A stretch of DNA of 64,000 bases from Lethocerus indicus (GCA_019843655.1 JACDQD010000010.1:3207637-3271636), one strand, 5' to 3'; counted from the stretch's first letter, positions 1 to 13,447 are shown. Notes: a model not told the origin generated them from the sequence alone. Program-made: numbers and translations.

Positions 1-115
1 TTCCACTTCCTCCGCTATCTCCTCCCTCCTCTGCCACTTCTTCTAACCTCTGCCTATCTCCCTCCGTCGCACGCTTCAGTCGTCTCCCACCACTTGCACT
101 TTTCTCCGGACCCTC
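1..115 (+). other. Pyrimidine-rich tract at window edge
   Basis: The first ~115 bases are strongly C/T-rich on the + strand, with repeated CCTCC and CTCC words, and contain TCAGTC (77-82), which matches an insect initiator. No DPE-like word sits at the required distance and no open frame is visible. It could be the edge of an exon or untranslated region lying mainly outside the window, or simply low-complexity DNA. Confidence 0.25.
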
Positions 116-2268
116 TGACGCACGGCATTATACGCGGCTTTAATTGTTTCCGCCCAAACAACAACCTCAATACCGAGGGTAAAATATGTTCAAATATTTT
201 ACTGCGATAAATTTTGTTTTTAATTTAGTCACATTCAAAAAAGCTATTAATCAACCGAAATCTTTGTAACAGATAACAAAATAGTATTTAACAAAATGTA
301 CTATCAAATAGCCGCGAATCTACAAGCATTTCTATCGGTTTTTTATATTGCAAATACATTCAGTGCGCGATCGCACTAAGGAGTAACATCGCGGTACCAC
401 CCCTCGGGAACACGATTTTTTTTCATTTACACAGTAAAGAACTTAGTGAGTCTCCGCGACAACTTCTGGAGTGAGAGGCGTAACGACGCCTCCGACGCTC
501 AGTAAGTCCCGTTTCCTCGATATCTGAAGTCGAAGTTTCGAAGTGCAAAAAGTCGGACATTTTAATTTACTGGCGGCCCACTTAGGGGGACTGGGGGCTA
601 GTTTCTGCCTCAATCCCTCTTCCCCTTTCAATTCCGGAGGCTTTAATTTCTTCCGAGTTTAAATTGCACAAGTGTTTTAAATTGCTTTACCATTCAACCC
701 CCAATAATGAATAGGAAATGAAAAATATCTTCCATTCAAATTTACGACACTGGTCCGATTCTGCAATCATAAATCAGACAATGTTATAGATATTATGCAT
801 TCGTTTGTATATGGGGAAACCCGGCTAGTACACTCACAAAACGAAAACTGCATTTACTGATGTCTGGAGTTTTTATTTAAACACGAAGGGGTGCAAAGTC
901 TATACGACACATTCGATGTACCGCAAGTATTTTGTGCAACTAAGAAAAGCTCGTCCGATTCACTGTTCAAACGGCGCTCCTAGATTGATAATGGCCTCTC
1001 TCGTCCCCGCCCGGCCTTTTAAATAGACATAATTCATTCCAGTCAATTATCGATGTCGTCATTCAAAGTTGGAACGCCGACCAATTAGTCAATGCAATGG
1101 GCTCGGACCAAGACAAAGAGGAAAAAAATCGTGAGATAACTCGTATACAACTCGTTCTTTTTATTGCATTTTTATTGCCCAATTAGAAACGGGGCCAGAA
1201 ACTACTATAGAAAAAAAACATGGAGGAATATATACAGTTGATGGCCTCTCCAAGGTCGAACGAACTACTTGTTATCTCATTTCGAACGAATGGGGAAAAC
1301 AGAAACAGAAACAGAGAAAGAAACAATGAAGAAACTTCGCGGTTAATAAAAGAGTGAAGGCAAATGCCAATGGGTTCGGTTGAGAAACTGACCTTTGATT
1401 TCTCAGCGTACTTGTATAGTAGTAAAGTGCATTCGGGTCATAGAAGGAGTGTTACCGCTGATTATTACCATAAAAATATCTTTTCATTCTTGTATTAGAT
1501 ATAATCTATATAACCTATATTTTTTGTATCAGATAAAGACCGCCTGAACTGATCGAATTTTACTCTCGAAGTTAAAACAATAAAATATTCATAGAAGAAA
1601 TAATATGAGTTAAATAAAGTCTTACAATACGACAACAGTTTTTAAAGGCGAAATAAATACGGACCGGAAAATTGCGGGGAAGTGAACAAATTGGAGACTT
1701 CCATGCCGGCCATTGGCCTCGAACTGAGAAGGGGCAGTTTACAATGCACTAAAAGCATTAAAACGCGCCGGAAACCACTCGTAATAACTGACGGCGGATG
1801 CTTCAAATGAACGAGATGACGTTATATATTAAACAGTACACAACTCTCCCTATAATTCATTTCATTAGCACTGTTTCGACCCGGCAAATTGGTTTTCGCC
1901 GCAAATGAACGATAAATTAATTACACTTCAATGGACTTTGGTCACCACCGCGTCCGGAACGTTAGGACGGACCCGTAAAGTAACAATGAAGCGATCTACA
2001 CTCCCTCCCCACTCCGGTGGCGGTAAGCCGAAACCTGTGAAGCGTCGAAAATCGAAGGAATCGAGCAAAATACAAGGGTGACTTATAATTGAACGCCGGC
2101 GAAATTGCCAAGAGGGAAAGTCCATTACTGAATCGGAAGTTTTATTGAAGTCGGCCTTAATACGGATTTTCACTGGGAGTGGAGAAAGGGGCGTTTTTTT
2201 GCCGGCTCCGGGTTTTCAATAATTTCATCCCCCTTTCTTCTTCCCACTGGTTTTGTCGACGGCATTTT

Positions 2269-2270
<2 letters not shown>
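116..2270. other. AT-rich non-coding DNA, no gene seen
   Basis: Stops are dense in all frames and the longest open frames are under about 80 codons with no recognisable motif. There is a short ACAGAA-type low-complexity run near 1296-1322 and a GC-richer patch around 1930-2230. Nothing else could be supported. Confidence 0.6.

Positions 2271-2321
<51 letters not shown>
2271..2321. repeat. (TA)n microsatellite
   Basis: An uninterrupted TA run of about 51 bases. The open frame crossing it is a Tyr/Ile dipeptide artefact of the repeat. Confidence 0.97.
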
Positions 2322-2323
<2 letters not shown>

Positions 2324-2475
2324 GGAGGGGTTTTTTTCCTTCTGTCCTCTGAACGTGATTATATTAAAAGGCGTTTATTCCTCAGCGGAGGCGACATGCT
2401 GCGCCCGGGGCGAAGGGTTGTGGGGTCTCCTCCATAACAGTGAGAGAGAGGGAAAGGGAGATATAGAGAGAGGAT

Positions 2476-2478
<3 letters not shown>

Positions 2479-2529
<51 letters not shown>
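2479..2529. repeat. (AG)n microsatellite
   Basis: An uninterrupted AG run of about 51 bases preceded by shorter GA-rich interruptions (2438-2478). The Arg/Glu and Leu/Ser repeat frames on the two strands are artefacts. AG arrays can bind GAGA-type factors in insects, but nothing here shows a promoter. Confidence 0.97.
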
Positions 2530-2532
<3 letters not shown>

Positions 2533-3697
2533 GGTGAGCGAGATGGAAGGGTTCAATTTTGAGACCTCCTTATTGGTATTCAGAACCCCCTGCTTTCCCC
2601 CTGCTCCCTGGATCCAGTCAATACAAAAGGTGGACTGCCCGGGGTATACCTCCCTCTCTGTCCGGAGAGCTCCCACCCCCGGCTGTGTTCCCGTTATTAA
2701 CTAATGCAACTGTATTTCAGTCAACAGCGGTTGTGCTTGATGTAAGCGCCCGAGCTCAATATGTGCATGCCATGATCGATGGCGAGAAACCTGACCACAG
2801 CCTAACTCATGACATGGAACCCGTGGTACGGAAAGTAACTCCGTTTACATTGTTGTCAAATACAAAACTCACATGCCTATTAGTCTGATATAAAACTATA
2901 TACATTCGCTTAAATAGTTCCGTATATAAATGAAGCAAACATTTTTGTTTCTATTAAGCAGATCTATAAAACATTTATAGCCTGACATGCTTCAGAGCAG
3001 GAAAGGTGAATACGAGTATCCTTTATAATGTAGAATTTCCCTTCGGGAGTTAACTAACTCCAGTGTACCCCTTAGAGGAAAAACAACTGTTGGGGGAAAA
3101 CAAAATATAGACATTCAAAAACTTGTAGACCTTTGAAATTATCCGCTTCTAGATATTGGAAATTAAAATCTTACATTAAAACATGTTTTCACCAGATTTC
3201 TTCCAATCGGTTGAAGAGCGGAAGCACTTCCCGCACTACTGCCAGGGCACCGGATAGGAAATCTAAAATTAAGCCGTCTAATATTGGAAGCGGCTCCAAA
3301 TTTAGTCAGCCCCGTCCCAATAATAATTGTAGCGCCCCTGTTTATTCCCCCTTACGAGACTCCCGATTAACCGGTTTTTTCACCCGACCTTCTTCCACTT
3401 CCTTCAACGATCCGAATTTAGTGACGGTTGGCCCTGCGCGACCTTAGGTCGGTAAGCCCCCGACCGGGAGATGGAGCGACCCGGCCGATATTTTCGAGGG
3501 CTAGGGGACCCTTAATTATGTCTAACGAGGCTCTTTTTCGAGGGGGAGAAGCGGAAAAAAACACAACCATTACCCTACCACTAACAAGGTCCGGGGAAGA
3601 TGTTAATACCACTGGGTTACAACCAATTCTGTTTCCTCGAATCAAACAAGCTCTTATTATTAAAAAAAATCCTTCGTTTCTAAATGTTTCAAAATTG

Positions 3698-3701
<4 letters not shown>
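2530..3701. other. Non-coding DNA, no gene seen
   Basis: A GC-richer patch (about 2540-2760) holds overlapping open frames of about 76-109 codons without recognisable domains, followed by AT-rich DNA and a second mixed patch (3190-3530). The frames lie over composition-biased DNA and have no convincing splice or start context. Confidence 0.5.

Positions 3702-3744
<43 letters not shown>
3702..3744. repeat. (TA)n microsatellite
   Basis: A TA run of about 43 bases followed by imperfect TA-rich sequence to about 3760. The frames across it are Tyr/Ile repeat artefacts. Confidence 0.96.
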
Positions 3745-3747
<3 letters not shown>

Positions 3748-5405
3748 ATAATATATATGTATTGTTTCCAATGTTATCTGATTAGAAACCTAGAAAGTAC
3801 AAATGTTCGACTAACAGGTCTAGTTGGTCTAGAGTTGGTTTTCTTTTAATAACTGCACAAGAACTTAGTTCCATTTCACGTCTTAATAATTTTGCACATA
3901 ATGTGTTGATATTTCTGTATATTTTGTACATATTCGAAGAGACGTTAGCTCATTAAAAACGTTGGAAGAAACAATCGGATAAGGTAATTTTTTTTTTAAT
4001 GTACACTCCAGATCCAAATCAAACGTGATGGGTGCACAGTACGTGCCTTGGGGACGTATATCAGGTGGGTCACGTGGACAGTCCTCCTGGATCCGGCCAT
4101 TATATCTTCACTGGACGTTGGGCTATCTCCCTGCGACACGATATGCCCCACAACGTTAACGCTAACCAAAAAAGCGGACGAACAATACGACCAGAGAGTG
4201 TATCAACGGCCCTCCAATGGGATATATATCAATTGAAGGAGACAGACACAACGAAATTCCGGTTAGAGATAGGAAATCCGAAACCCGAATGACGTTTCGA
4301 GTAAGGCCATATCCCAATTACATATGTAGATTGTTCCAATAGGGCTTAGAACGCAGAGCTGTAACGCGATACTACAGGTATACAGTTCAGGTCAAGCATA
4401 GACAGGCTTCCAGTTGCATATCTATACATTTCCGTGTGGTGTTCATTCCCAATAATCGTGCATTATTCCGGTCGGTGAAACTACTATCCCGGACAAAAGT
4501 CAGTTTGTATAGTTAAACAATTCTCATGCGAATAAATCTTATAAATATATAAAATGTAATTTAAGATACCTGATAACAGGCCAACGGCGGTTTGGAATCC
4601 AGAAAAACTGATTGTACCTTACGCTAGATTAGTTATTACCAGGACGCTATTACCAGCCCCCGCTTCTCAATAGCCGAACACTCAGATCAAATATATGCAG
4701 TTCGAATTATGTACTCGGAATCGTAATTGGAATTCAGTCAGGAATTCTTGACTGTTTCCTTCCTCATCATATTGCGTCATATACGTCCATCAATAAATTA
4801 TTGAACTTTCTTTCGGAGTTACAAACTGAGGTAACTGTTCAAGAAAATATGCAGTAAGACTGAAGGAACAAAAATATGGTTCTACGGGGACTATGTACGC
4901 GAAAGAATTTATATTATTTACTTGTATTTGACAGTAACAAAATAGTGATAATATAATATGAATCAACACACCAATGAGGTCGTTAGTTATACGGTACAAA
5001 ATGTTAACTTATAATTATTATTTGCTTAATAACAATGTTTTCATGGTCCTCGTTTGAATCGGACAGGAAAAGCTTGTACGGAAGCGAGGAAGAATGAGTC
5101 CACGATGCAAAGGAATACATTTCAGGCAGCAGTGACAGCAAAATGTTCATACATGCCGACCAGAAGAATGAATGAACAAAAAGCTGTTTGAATTTACGAT
5201 GAAATGCAACATCGAGACTTCAGAATAGTGGTTTCAGTAAGGGGCGTCCGTTCAGGTGAACAACTTGCAATTCTCTATTTTTTTTGTCCCAATTTTCTCT
5301 ATTTGTTCGGCCTTGGTTGGAAATGTGGAAAAATATTGGGACAACCCTAGGGCTGGGCGTTTGCGGGTTTTGACGCAAGGTGAAAATTAGCCCGCCTGTT
5401 GCGGT
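3745..5405. other. AT-rich non-coding DNA, no gene seen
   Basis: The only less AT-rich portion is about 4030-4290, where two overlapping frames (86 and 62 codons) are open but show no known motif. I see no splice signals, RNA gene or repeat structure. Confidence 0.5.
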
Positions 5406-5423
5406 CACACACACACACACACA
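5406..5423. repeat. (CA)9 microsatellite
   Basis: A perfect CA run of 18 bases. The Cys/Val frame on the minus strand is an artefact of it. Confidence 0.95.
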
Positions 5424-8400
5424 AAAGCTGCCCCGTATCACGTTTCGCCTTCCCACCCGAGTAACTTATACAGACACCGGTGGGGACAATAAAACGTATT
5501 GTCATTACTCGCCCCTTCACGGCTCTTCTCGTACCACTTAGTATACAAAGAAGGCGTTCAGAAAGTAAGTATAGTCATGAATGCACATTTTCATTTGCAT
5601 AAGTAAGAATTCCTTATGGTTAATGAAAAGTAAAAGTAAAACATTACCAACGGGCGGCGATGCGTAGCATAGTGACCGCATTGACCGAATTTTCCTTAAT
5701 AGTTCAATTATGAATTGATAACGAAATGATGATGCAGTGTTCACATTAAATATCACTTAAGTTTTTGTTCCCGAACTGCTTTACACAACAGTGCTGTTAC
5801 AATGCCACCAGATAACAATTACATGCCAGCAAGTAAAACTAAATACCTCACGAGTAATAAGGCATTGCGGTAAAAGTGCCACAAGTACTGTTTATTGCCG
5901 ATAAAATTGAGAGCAGGTCCGGAATAAAAAGAATTTGAATGTGAATTTCGCCACCGCACAGCTTAGTATTTTACAGGAACATAACTCATAAAAATGTGAA
6001 TAAACATTATGCAGTCGGAATAATATAATGTGGTCTGTAAATATAATTTATACAACATCGGTGGCGTTACAAATAGAGACATTAAAAAAAAATTAATGAC
6101 GTGTTCCGATTTACGGCCGGACAGAAAAAAAGTGCCGCTAAAACTTTTAGCCCGTCCCCGTTATCTTTGAGTCGACGATGGATATAATAATTTTAAGCGT
6201 TTCCGAATTGGAGGGTGGGAAAAAAATAGGGCTCTAAAATTGGAATTAAACTGCGCTAGGAGCGAGGAAGGGGACTATTAAAGGGACGGGGAGGGGAAGC
6301 TTTGCAGGGCTCAAAGCCAGGAACTGGGACACTACTACAAGTAATCGACCGATCAATCTACCCCGCCACCCCCCTTCGGCCCCCTCAGCAAGCAGCACAG
6401 CTCCAACTGTCCTCCTCATCCTATAGATCTCACGACTCGGGCCAACCTCATCCCTATCGAATACTCCGACCCGGGGGGTAAACCCCATTTGAACCGACCA
6501 ATTGGGGAGATTGAACCGACGTTGAAAATAATTTTATCGCCCGTCAACAAGACAGGTATTCTATACGATATTGGCATTGAAGGGATTGTAACCTAGTTTG
6601 AGGTTGAGAGCCTAGACACAACAAATACACGTTCTATATATAGTCGATCCGCTGTTCGGATTTAATTCGAGTTTTTCGATAAGGTTGTTAAAAAAAAAAT
6701 TGTCTTTCTGAAAAATATAAAAATTCACTATCTCAGTTGATCAAAATATTGATTGCTATAATAAAAATAATTTACGGAAATGTATTTTCCGTAATATCAT
6801 AAAAGACTTCACAATTAAGGATATGGTAAAACGTGTTTACAATGAAGTTTTCATTAGTGAAAATTAGACACTCACTTTCTACAGCCAGGCATAGACACAC
6901 TCGTTATCGCCCGATAAAAGACTAATTGTTTGATTACCTCATTTTTACTGAATTCAACATTCCTGAAAATTACTCAACGCCAATAACAACCCGTGAAACT
7001 GAAAGCATTTTAAACACGCCTATTCCAGAAAAAAAAGGAAATAAGAAAAACCCGGAGATTTATTCCCACAATTGTTCTGGCAAACTTTCGATGGGCCGCA
7101 GAGGAAACGGAAGGAAAAGTGCCGGCTTTCGTTTACCGTCTGTTATTTAAAGGTGATTGAATAATATCGTGAGAAATATCCTCCCCGCTCAGGTATTTCG
7201 TTTCGAATCATAATCAGGACTGAGTATCGCGGAGTGCTCGGAAGGGAAGAGGAAAAAACCATAATTTAATCTAACCATGTCACCACAGAGGCCCGTGAAA
7301 GGCGTGAAAAATTAATATATTGCGACGTTTCAACGACGAAACTGACTTTTGTTTGACCAACGTGCGCCCGAGGGAGACACGGCCGGGTCCACTCCAAGTT
7401 GATACGTCGTAAGCGTTGAATGTTTTATATGATAAGGCCAAATCTGGAGGACAACAGGATACAATAGGTCATAGAGCTCCCTCAAAAGTGCAAACACTGT
7501 ATAGTTGTTACCAGAGGGTAGAATTACGTATTACTTAGGTAATACGTTAAATGTAATATTGCAATATATAAAACGCGGGAAATCCTGAAATTACAATAAA
7601 GAAGTTCAGAAAGCGAAAAAAATAATAACCACGATGAGTTTGAATGGGTTCACGTCATTGCAATTTTCTCTCCCCGCTCGCGAATTTCTTGAATAATACA
7701 AAAAATATAAACAATAATACGGAATAAACCTACATTGCGGAGCACAGTAAAGTTGGCTTATCAAAACCAGAAGGCTCCCTTTCTTACTGCTCGTCTTATC
7801 TTTGTCTAAGCAATAAAGGTTACTGCAGTTGAATTGCTGGAACAAAGCGAACCATATTTTACCGTATTTTATTTTAATGTTTTACGAAAGTGGGACTTTA
7901 GCGTTCGGACCCCGCTTGAAATACACCGGGCCTCTCCCGTTTCTTTGGTCCCGGACGAAACCGGTTTTCGGCTTTTCTATTCCCCAGGGACTGACTTCAT
8001 CCGTCAGCTTTGCGCATCTGATATCTGACCAGGGTGATAACAGACGCCTATCACTTGCAGCAGAAACCACTTTTTGTTACAACTTTCCAGGTGTGAAATA
8101 TCTTTTTTTCAGTAAAATCTCATGCATTACTGCAGTGATGCAATGCCGAATACATTTTAATTCAATATTAACTGAAAAACATTCTTTAATAGTGTTCACA
8201 TCGATATATGGCGACAAGAATCGACATTGAGATATCTCTCTAATAATTAAACTTTGTAATTGAAGGAAAATTCGTTACCCCATCGGGATCCACGGTTTAA
8301 AAATGCGCAGTTTTAAACTTATGCTCTTATAATTAGAGTAGCTTCCGGAAAAGGCTTAATGGAAAGTTAATTCGCTAGTGGTTAGTGGCTAAAGCGGGGC

Positions 8401-10240
8401 GCCATTAACGCGTCCGAATTTCCCTTCAATTACAAATTTCAACCAGTCATCTACTGCTTTTTATTAAAAATTATTAATTTTATGGTCGGATTGTTCCCCA
8501 AGTTAAGTACAGGACCAACATCAATTGCGAACGAATCCTAAACCAAATATTTCCTCAGTTATCAATGTTGAAGATAGGATGGGTACAACTAGCAGATGCT
8601 AGTGTTAGATGCTCTACCTGTTGAGGGCTAGTTTCCGTGTTCTTTTAAGTGGATAGTAATAGGTATCCTATTAACGGACTGAATATCAGATATCATTTTT
8701 TATAGTCTGTGTGAAGATAATTTTCACTGTTGGTACCCATGTACTAACGCTGTAAGGAGGGCCCTTTAGGTCCTGTGTTCACCTTTTCATTCCCCTCATC
8801 ATTCAAAATACCTTGTTTCAGGTTTCTAGGTGTACTGCTACAGCTGTACCACCCAAATAATTGTATAACAAAACGTTTAAGCGTTATAGTTCAACGCCGA
8901 GTTATTCAGTCGGTGCAGCGTTTGTAAGAAAAGAAAATTAGGAAAAACACCTCAGAGGCAAATATGGCGTACATACACGCCCCGTGTAAAGAAGACGTAT
9001 TGCCGAGGCTCCGGCAGAGAAAATAGGACGGGAACGGAGTCGGGAAAGGGGGAAGAAGAGACGTGATAAGGAAGGAATAGTCCCTGTCCTTTTTTCCTCC
9101 CTTCCATAAGGCGCCTGTGTCTCATAGGATTTATTAGCAATATTACAGGGGGCGACAGATGCGAGTGTCGGAAAGGAGAACGTACTGCTGCTTTGCACAG
9201 GCGACATTTAAAGAACGACTATTTCAAGACTATTTTTTTTCTTTTTTTTATTTTGCATCCACTCAGAAAAGTGGCAAACAAGAATATGTAGTACCGAGAG
9301 AAAACTGAATCTAACTATGATGAAATTAAATGCTAGTAAGTAGTAATAACGATTTACTATCGTATTTTGGTCTTTTACTAAACCGGTTTGGGCTGCTCGC
9401 CATCTTCAACAGTAAAAGTGCCAGCTTGACACGCCGCCCTGCTGGAGATGCTGAGCAACAGAAACAATGGGATGATCGAAATCTATAATCTATAATCAGA
9501 ACATTAGTCGCCATAAGGGTCGTAAAAGAAACGTTAATAATGATCGGAGACATTTATAGAATACTTTAAACCTTTCTTCAGTCGGCGCGTCCAATACCAC
9601 TTACAGTGCTTACTCCGTCGGAAATGCCGCGCTCCATCGGAGAAAGCACAATCGGTGGGACTTTTCGCTTTGAGTAATGCCGAAGGGGAAAACGGTACCC
9701 TCAAAGAATCCACGGCCACCTGAGGGCATTCACTAAGAAGAGACATCTATCTAGCGGTAGACTCAAGTTTACATTACATCAAAAGCCCGTATTATCGTTG
9801 GTATTGACACAACGAAGGTATTCAAACTGAAGGAAACCAAAATTGTAACACTTCGCACAATATAAGGAAATTTTATTTATTTAATTATAATATTAAAAAA
9901 TAATGGAACGATGCACAGTTTATAGAAAATTCTGATATGTAATCAGTTTTTATCCTAGTTTTTACGAGCCGCGCAATAACCTAACATTTGAAAATTGAAA
10001 TTTATTACTCTTTAATTTAAAAATACAAATCATAAAATACTTCGAATAAGTCACTGAGGAGAATTGAAAACAGAGAAAATCGAAATAATACGGTCACAGC
10101 ACAGGGTGCATGCACCACAAAAGCGGTTGCGGGGAAGACCGTTAGAATTTGGTTGAAAAAAAATCACATCTGCCGCTCCGCTTATTAGCCTCTAAATTTA
10201 GAGTTTCGAGAAAAAAAAGGAAGGAATCGACCCAGCGTAA
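5424..10240. other. AT-rich non-coding DNA with small GC patches
   Basis: No gene is recognised. GC-richer patches lie near 6240-6520 (G-rich on +) and 8940-9200. A CGCCATCTT word (9398-9406) reads AAGATGGCG on the minus strand, where it contains an ATG opening a 25-codon frame; the motif resembles a YY1/Pho site. A 133-codon + frame at 7829-8230 shows no known domain and runs into AT-rich DNA. Confidence 0.45.
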
Positions 10241-10760
10241 AATTAGAGCCCCCTCCCCCCCTACTACAGAACTCCCCCCCCCCTGGTGGGGACGCGTAAC
10301 ATCGGATTTTTTGTCTGTCCACCCGAAGTATAAGATCCCGAAAATAAATTGTCGAATCCGAAAGGGCGGGGTAAAGGAGGAACTCGAAACATTAAGAGGA
10401 GGAGGTGGCTAAAAAAACTGGCTGAAGAAAAGTGCGTAGGAAACGCAGGAGGAGGAGGTGGAGGAGAAGGAGGAGGAATGCTTAAAAAAGAAGTGGGCCG
10501 GTGGAACGTGATCGGACCGCTAATCAAAATTGATCTCCCGCGGGGCTTCGGAAATTTGAGACGCCGTGCGGCCGCCACATGTGTCGCGTTGAGGCGAATT
10601 ACAGAGCGGAGATATGCAAAAGGTGCATACTGCCATCGCCACATTGACGTTAAAGCGTCTCTCGTTTGAACTGGCCACGGACCGGTTTCGGCGTCTCGCC
10701 ACTTGAGAAAGGGTCGGCCGCGTCATTCTCATAATCTTATGTAACGGAGAGCAGGTCAAA
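10241..10760. other. GC-rich patch with GGA-rich tract
   Basis: A GC-rich island with homopurine and homopyrimidine runs, including a GGA-repeat tract at about 10448-10478. Frames of 126, 106 and 87 codons overlap on both strands, as expected of stop-poor GC-rich DNA, and none has a recognisable motif. It could be an unmethylated regulatory island, but nothing specific supports that. Confidence 0.35.
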
Positions 10761-10820
10761 TGACGGTTTATATAATGGATTTAACCCCCGGCAGGTCATA
10801 ATTGAGACTGAAGGTGCGCC

Positions 10821-10844
10821 TCTCTCTTTCTTTCTCTCTCTCTT
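10821..10844. repeat. CT-rich tract
   Basis: A short run of TC/TTTC units (about 24 bases), low complexity. Confidence 0.8.
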
Positions 10845-13049
10845 AGTAATTAAAACATCCCGTCAGCGTTGTCTACAGCAGTTTCGAGGTTTCAAAATAT
10901 AGTGAAAGTAAAAGTACTCATACGAGAGAATAAACAACAAAATATATATTGTTCAAACATTAAAAGAACGTTCTACAGATTTCAACATGGTATAAACTAT
11001 ATATATGCCACTGATGTACACATTGTCATGCCATGAAACTGACTATCCGTTGCAGTAGCGAGACAGGTAACAAATTCTCAAATAATAACAATAAAATAAT
11101 AGCAGAAATGTTCCCTAAATGTAATAACACCAGTAATCATCCATTTAATTGACACGGAAAGCAATGAGAAAGAATATCTCTCGCTCATGGATCAAAGATG
11201 ACACGAAAAGATCCCTGGTGCTCAGAAATTAATTTTAAACAAAAGAAAAATTAACTTCAGTAACATCTGGCGACGTACGTAGCGGTATACCTCCCGGAAA
11301 TGTACCGAGGATTGAAAAGGTTTAAGAGAAGCGTGGGTGTGACAGAAATCGTGATGAAACAATTTGAGATAGCATCAATCACAGGCGAGATTTGTCGTCT
11401 CGGCTTCGGTTGTTAAGTCCCGTCCTAGACTCGATTAGCGGACAATGACTGATACAGATTGTAGCAGTGACATGTAAGGTGCCCCCCCACTCTCCAATAT
11501 CGGGTTTAACCGGGGTAATAATCGCGCGGACATGAGACAGCGGGGTTCGATGGTCACGAAATGGGACGGCCAGGCGGGGTCAATTGTGCCGGATTAAAAC
11601 AAACAACAATTCAGAAATGGGTCAATTAGTACGTCCCGAAAGGCCGAGAAAACAATATTCTCTCTTTGCTTACTCATACTCCAGAAAATAGAGTATATAC
11701 ATCCGAGGCGTGGCATAATAGACGCTTAATAGATTAACAATAGAAAAAAAACAACAATTTGAAAACGCGGAAGTTTTTCTGAGCTATTAACCGAAAGAAA
11801 CGTCGTATAAAAATAGCCCCAGTAAACTTAAAATAGAAATGGGTCATTAAATTCCTTCCAAACGGTCCAGAGCCGGAGAAAATAACGACGCGCTAATGCT
11901 TATTCCAAAAATGCTCACTGGCAGAAGCGTAAATAAATATTCAAACGGTAATAATTAAAACATAAACATTTAACAAAATGATAATACTTTAACAGTTAGT
12001 TAAACGACCCTGGAATGCCTCGTAAAAACAATGGCAGAACAAAATCTGTTTCCCCTATCTTACACTACTTCCTCGCGGGACAATGGAATGCATTAAAGCA
12101 ATGGCTTCTTAAGCTATGGTGAACAATCCTTTTTTTCGCCGGAAGTTTTATTACGACTAAAAACGATTATATGGGACGGTAAAATATTTTACGAAATAAA
12201 TAATTAGTTTTGCGATAAGTTCCTTGAGTTTCAGGTTAGGCAACTGTGAGGCGTCGACGGTTCCGATTTCTGTAAGGTTCTAAAAGAGATTGCTCGATTT
12301 TTCCGCAAACTGTGAAGAACTTCTGCCCGTTTAAGCTGTTGAAATCCCACGCGTCCGTGAAACAACATTTGAAGCAACTTTTTCAACTTCCCAATTTGTG
12401 GCCAACGAAACGAACATTTTCAAATGTCAATGCACTCGACATACCCTTCGACAGATCTGGTTCAACAAAACGCCATAATATTTAAACACGATACCTGCAA
12501 TTACCAAAGGCTATATACATCCGGGCAGACACAAAGGCCCGACAGCGATAACAATTGTTTACGAGACGCGGACTCATATCTGTGGCCAGAAAACAATAAT
12601 GGGGCCTCCAAACTTGGAAATCTCTTGGAAAGAATTTACGCTAAGAATAATAGTGGAACTGTCTAATTCAAAATAATCGAAATTATATTCAAATTTAAGA
12701 ACTGGCAGTGGAAGATATTTTGAGTACCAAACAGTGGAGAGTTTAAACACTCGGTTTTTTCTTTCGATTAGAAGTGAACACCGTAACTCTTCGCGCCGGA
12801 GAAAAATAAATAGGTCGGATGAAATAATTCCAGAAAAAAAGGGGGCCCAGAAAAATAGTCAGATCCAAACTTGGCATGACCGTAGCCGTGGCCATAAATT
12901 CGCAGAAACCGGGATTTCTGGCTCCAAGCCCTAACGGCGGTTTTCGGTCGTGTCGTACTGTCCGGACGACAGAAGGGCTTTTGTCCGCTTCGACAACAAT
13001 GAAAACAAACAAAAAATGTCGTGGAAAATAAATTAAGAAAAGAATAGCG
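10845..13049. other. AT-rich non-coding DNA, no gene seen
   Basis: Stops are dense on both strands. Minus-strand frames of 117 and 124 codons (12743-13142) fall in the predicted downstream sequence of the leftward candidate promoter at 13332 and overlap in two frames. They lack known motifs and look like untranslated or intronic DNA. Confidence 0.45.
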
Positions 13050-13054
13050 TAAAT

Positions 13055-13332
13055 TACCGGCGTACACACAGAGACAGGAGTCCAACAAACAAACAAACAC
13101 TGACACCGCCGTCCTTTTTCTTTTATTATTTTTTAATGACACTGTTTCACACCGATCAGAGAAAACTGTTCACACGCGAATGATGAACTCGAGTCGTAAC
13201 GACAGATCGGTGAGGGGGTGGTCAGGGAAACCGCACTCGTATTTCACACAACTGTAAAATACAAACAAAGAGACTGTAAACGTACGAGACGCGGACCAGA
13301 GTACCGCCCGGTACGGAACACGAGCCGAGACT
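13055..13332 (-). other. Candidate 5' untranslated first exon (minus strand)
   Basis: Reading leftward from the proposed start at 13332, the transcript-sense strand is T/G-rich with TGTTTG repeats (13081-13100 on + reads AAAC repeats), many in-frame stops and no good ATG. That is the usual look of an insect 5' UTR. A possible donor (CCG followed by GTAATT on the minus strand) lies near 13055-13065. This is inference from composition and signals only; the downstream exons were not found in the window. Confidence 0.25.
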
Positions 13333-13334
13333 GA
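13299..13334 (-). promoter_or_regulatory. Candidate Inr + DPE-like TATA-less core promoter
   Basis: On the minus strand the initiator TCAGTC occupies 13334-13329, putting A+1 at 13332. At +28 to +33 the minus strand reads GGTACT, matching the DPE consensus RGWYVT at five of six positions, and position +24 is G, as is common in DPE promoters. No TATA box lies near -30. Upstream are an AAGATGGCG word (13408-13400) and a CTACGC array (13411-13447). Inr/DPE promoters are typical of insect developmental genes. The match is by eye and such words occur by chance. Confidence 0.35.
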
Positions 13335-13410
13335 AGAACCCAAACCGTGAGTGACTGGAGAGTGGGGAGATCCCCACCACCGCCGCCGTCGACACTAAAC
13401 GCCATCTTAG

Positions 13411-13447
13411 CTACGCATGCTACGCCAACACTACGCCCAAACTACGC
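13411..13447. repeat. Four phased CTACGC copies
   Basis: CTACGC occurs at 13411, 13420, 13431 and 13442, a spacing of 9, 11 and 11 bases, close to one helical turn. On the minus strand the unit is GCGTAG. The array lies about 80-115 bp upstream of the candidate minus-strand start at 13332, so it may be a protein-binding array, or a decayed 11-bp tandem repeat. Confidence 0.5.

Noticed and set aside
2253..2676. Open frames of 74-105 codons over the TA and AG arrays
   Set aside because: They are produced by dinucleotide repeats that lack stops, and consist of Tyr/Ile, Arg/Glu or Leu/Ser repeats.
12743..13142. Minus-strand frames of 117 and 124 codons
   Set aside because: They overlap in two frames, match no family I know and lie in the presumed untranslated region downstream of the candidate start.
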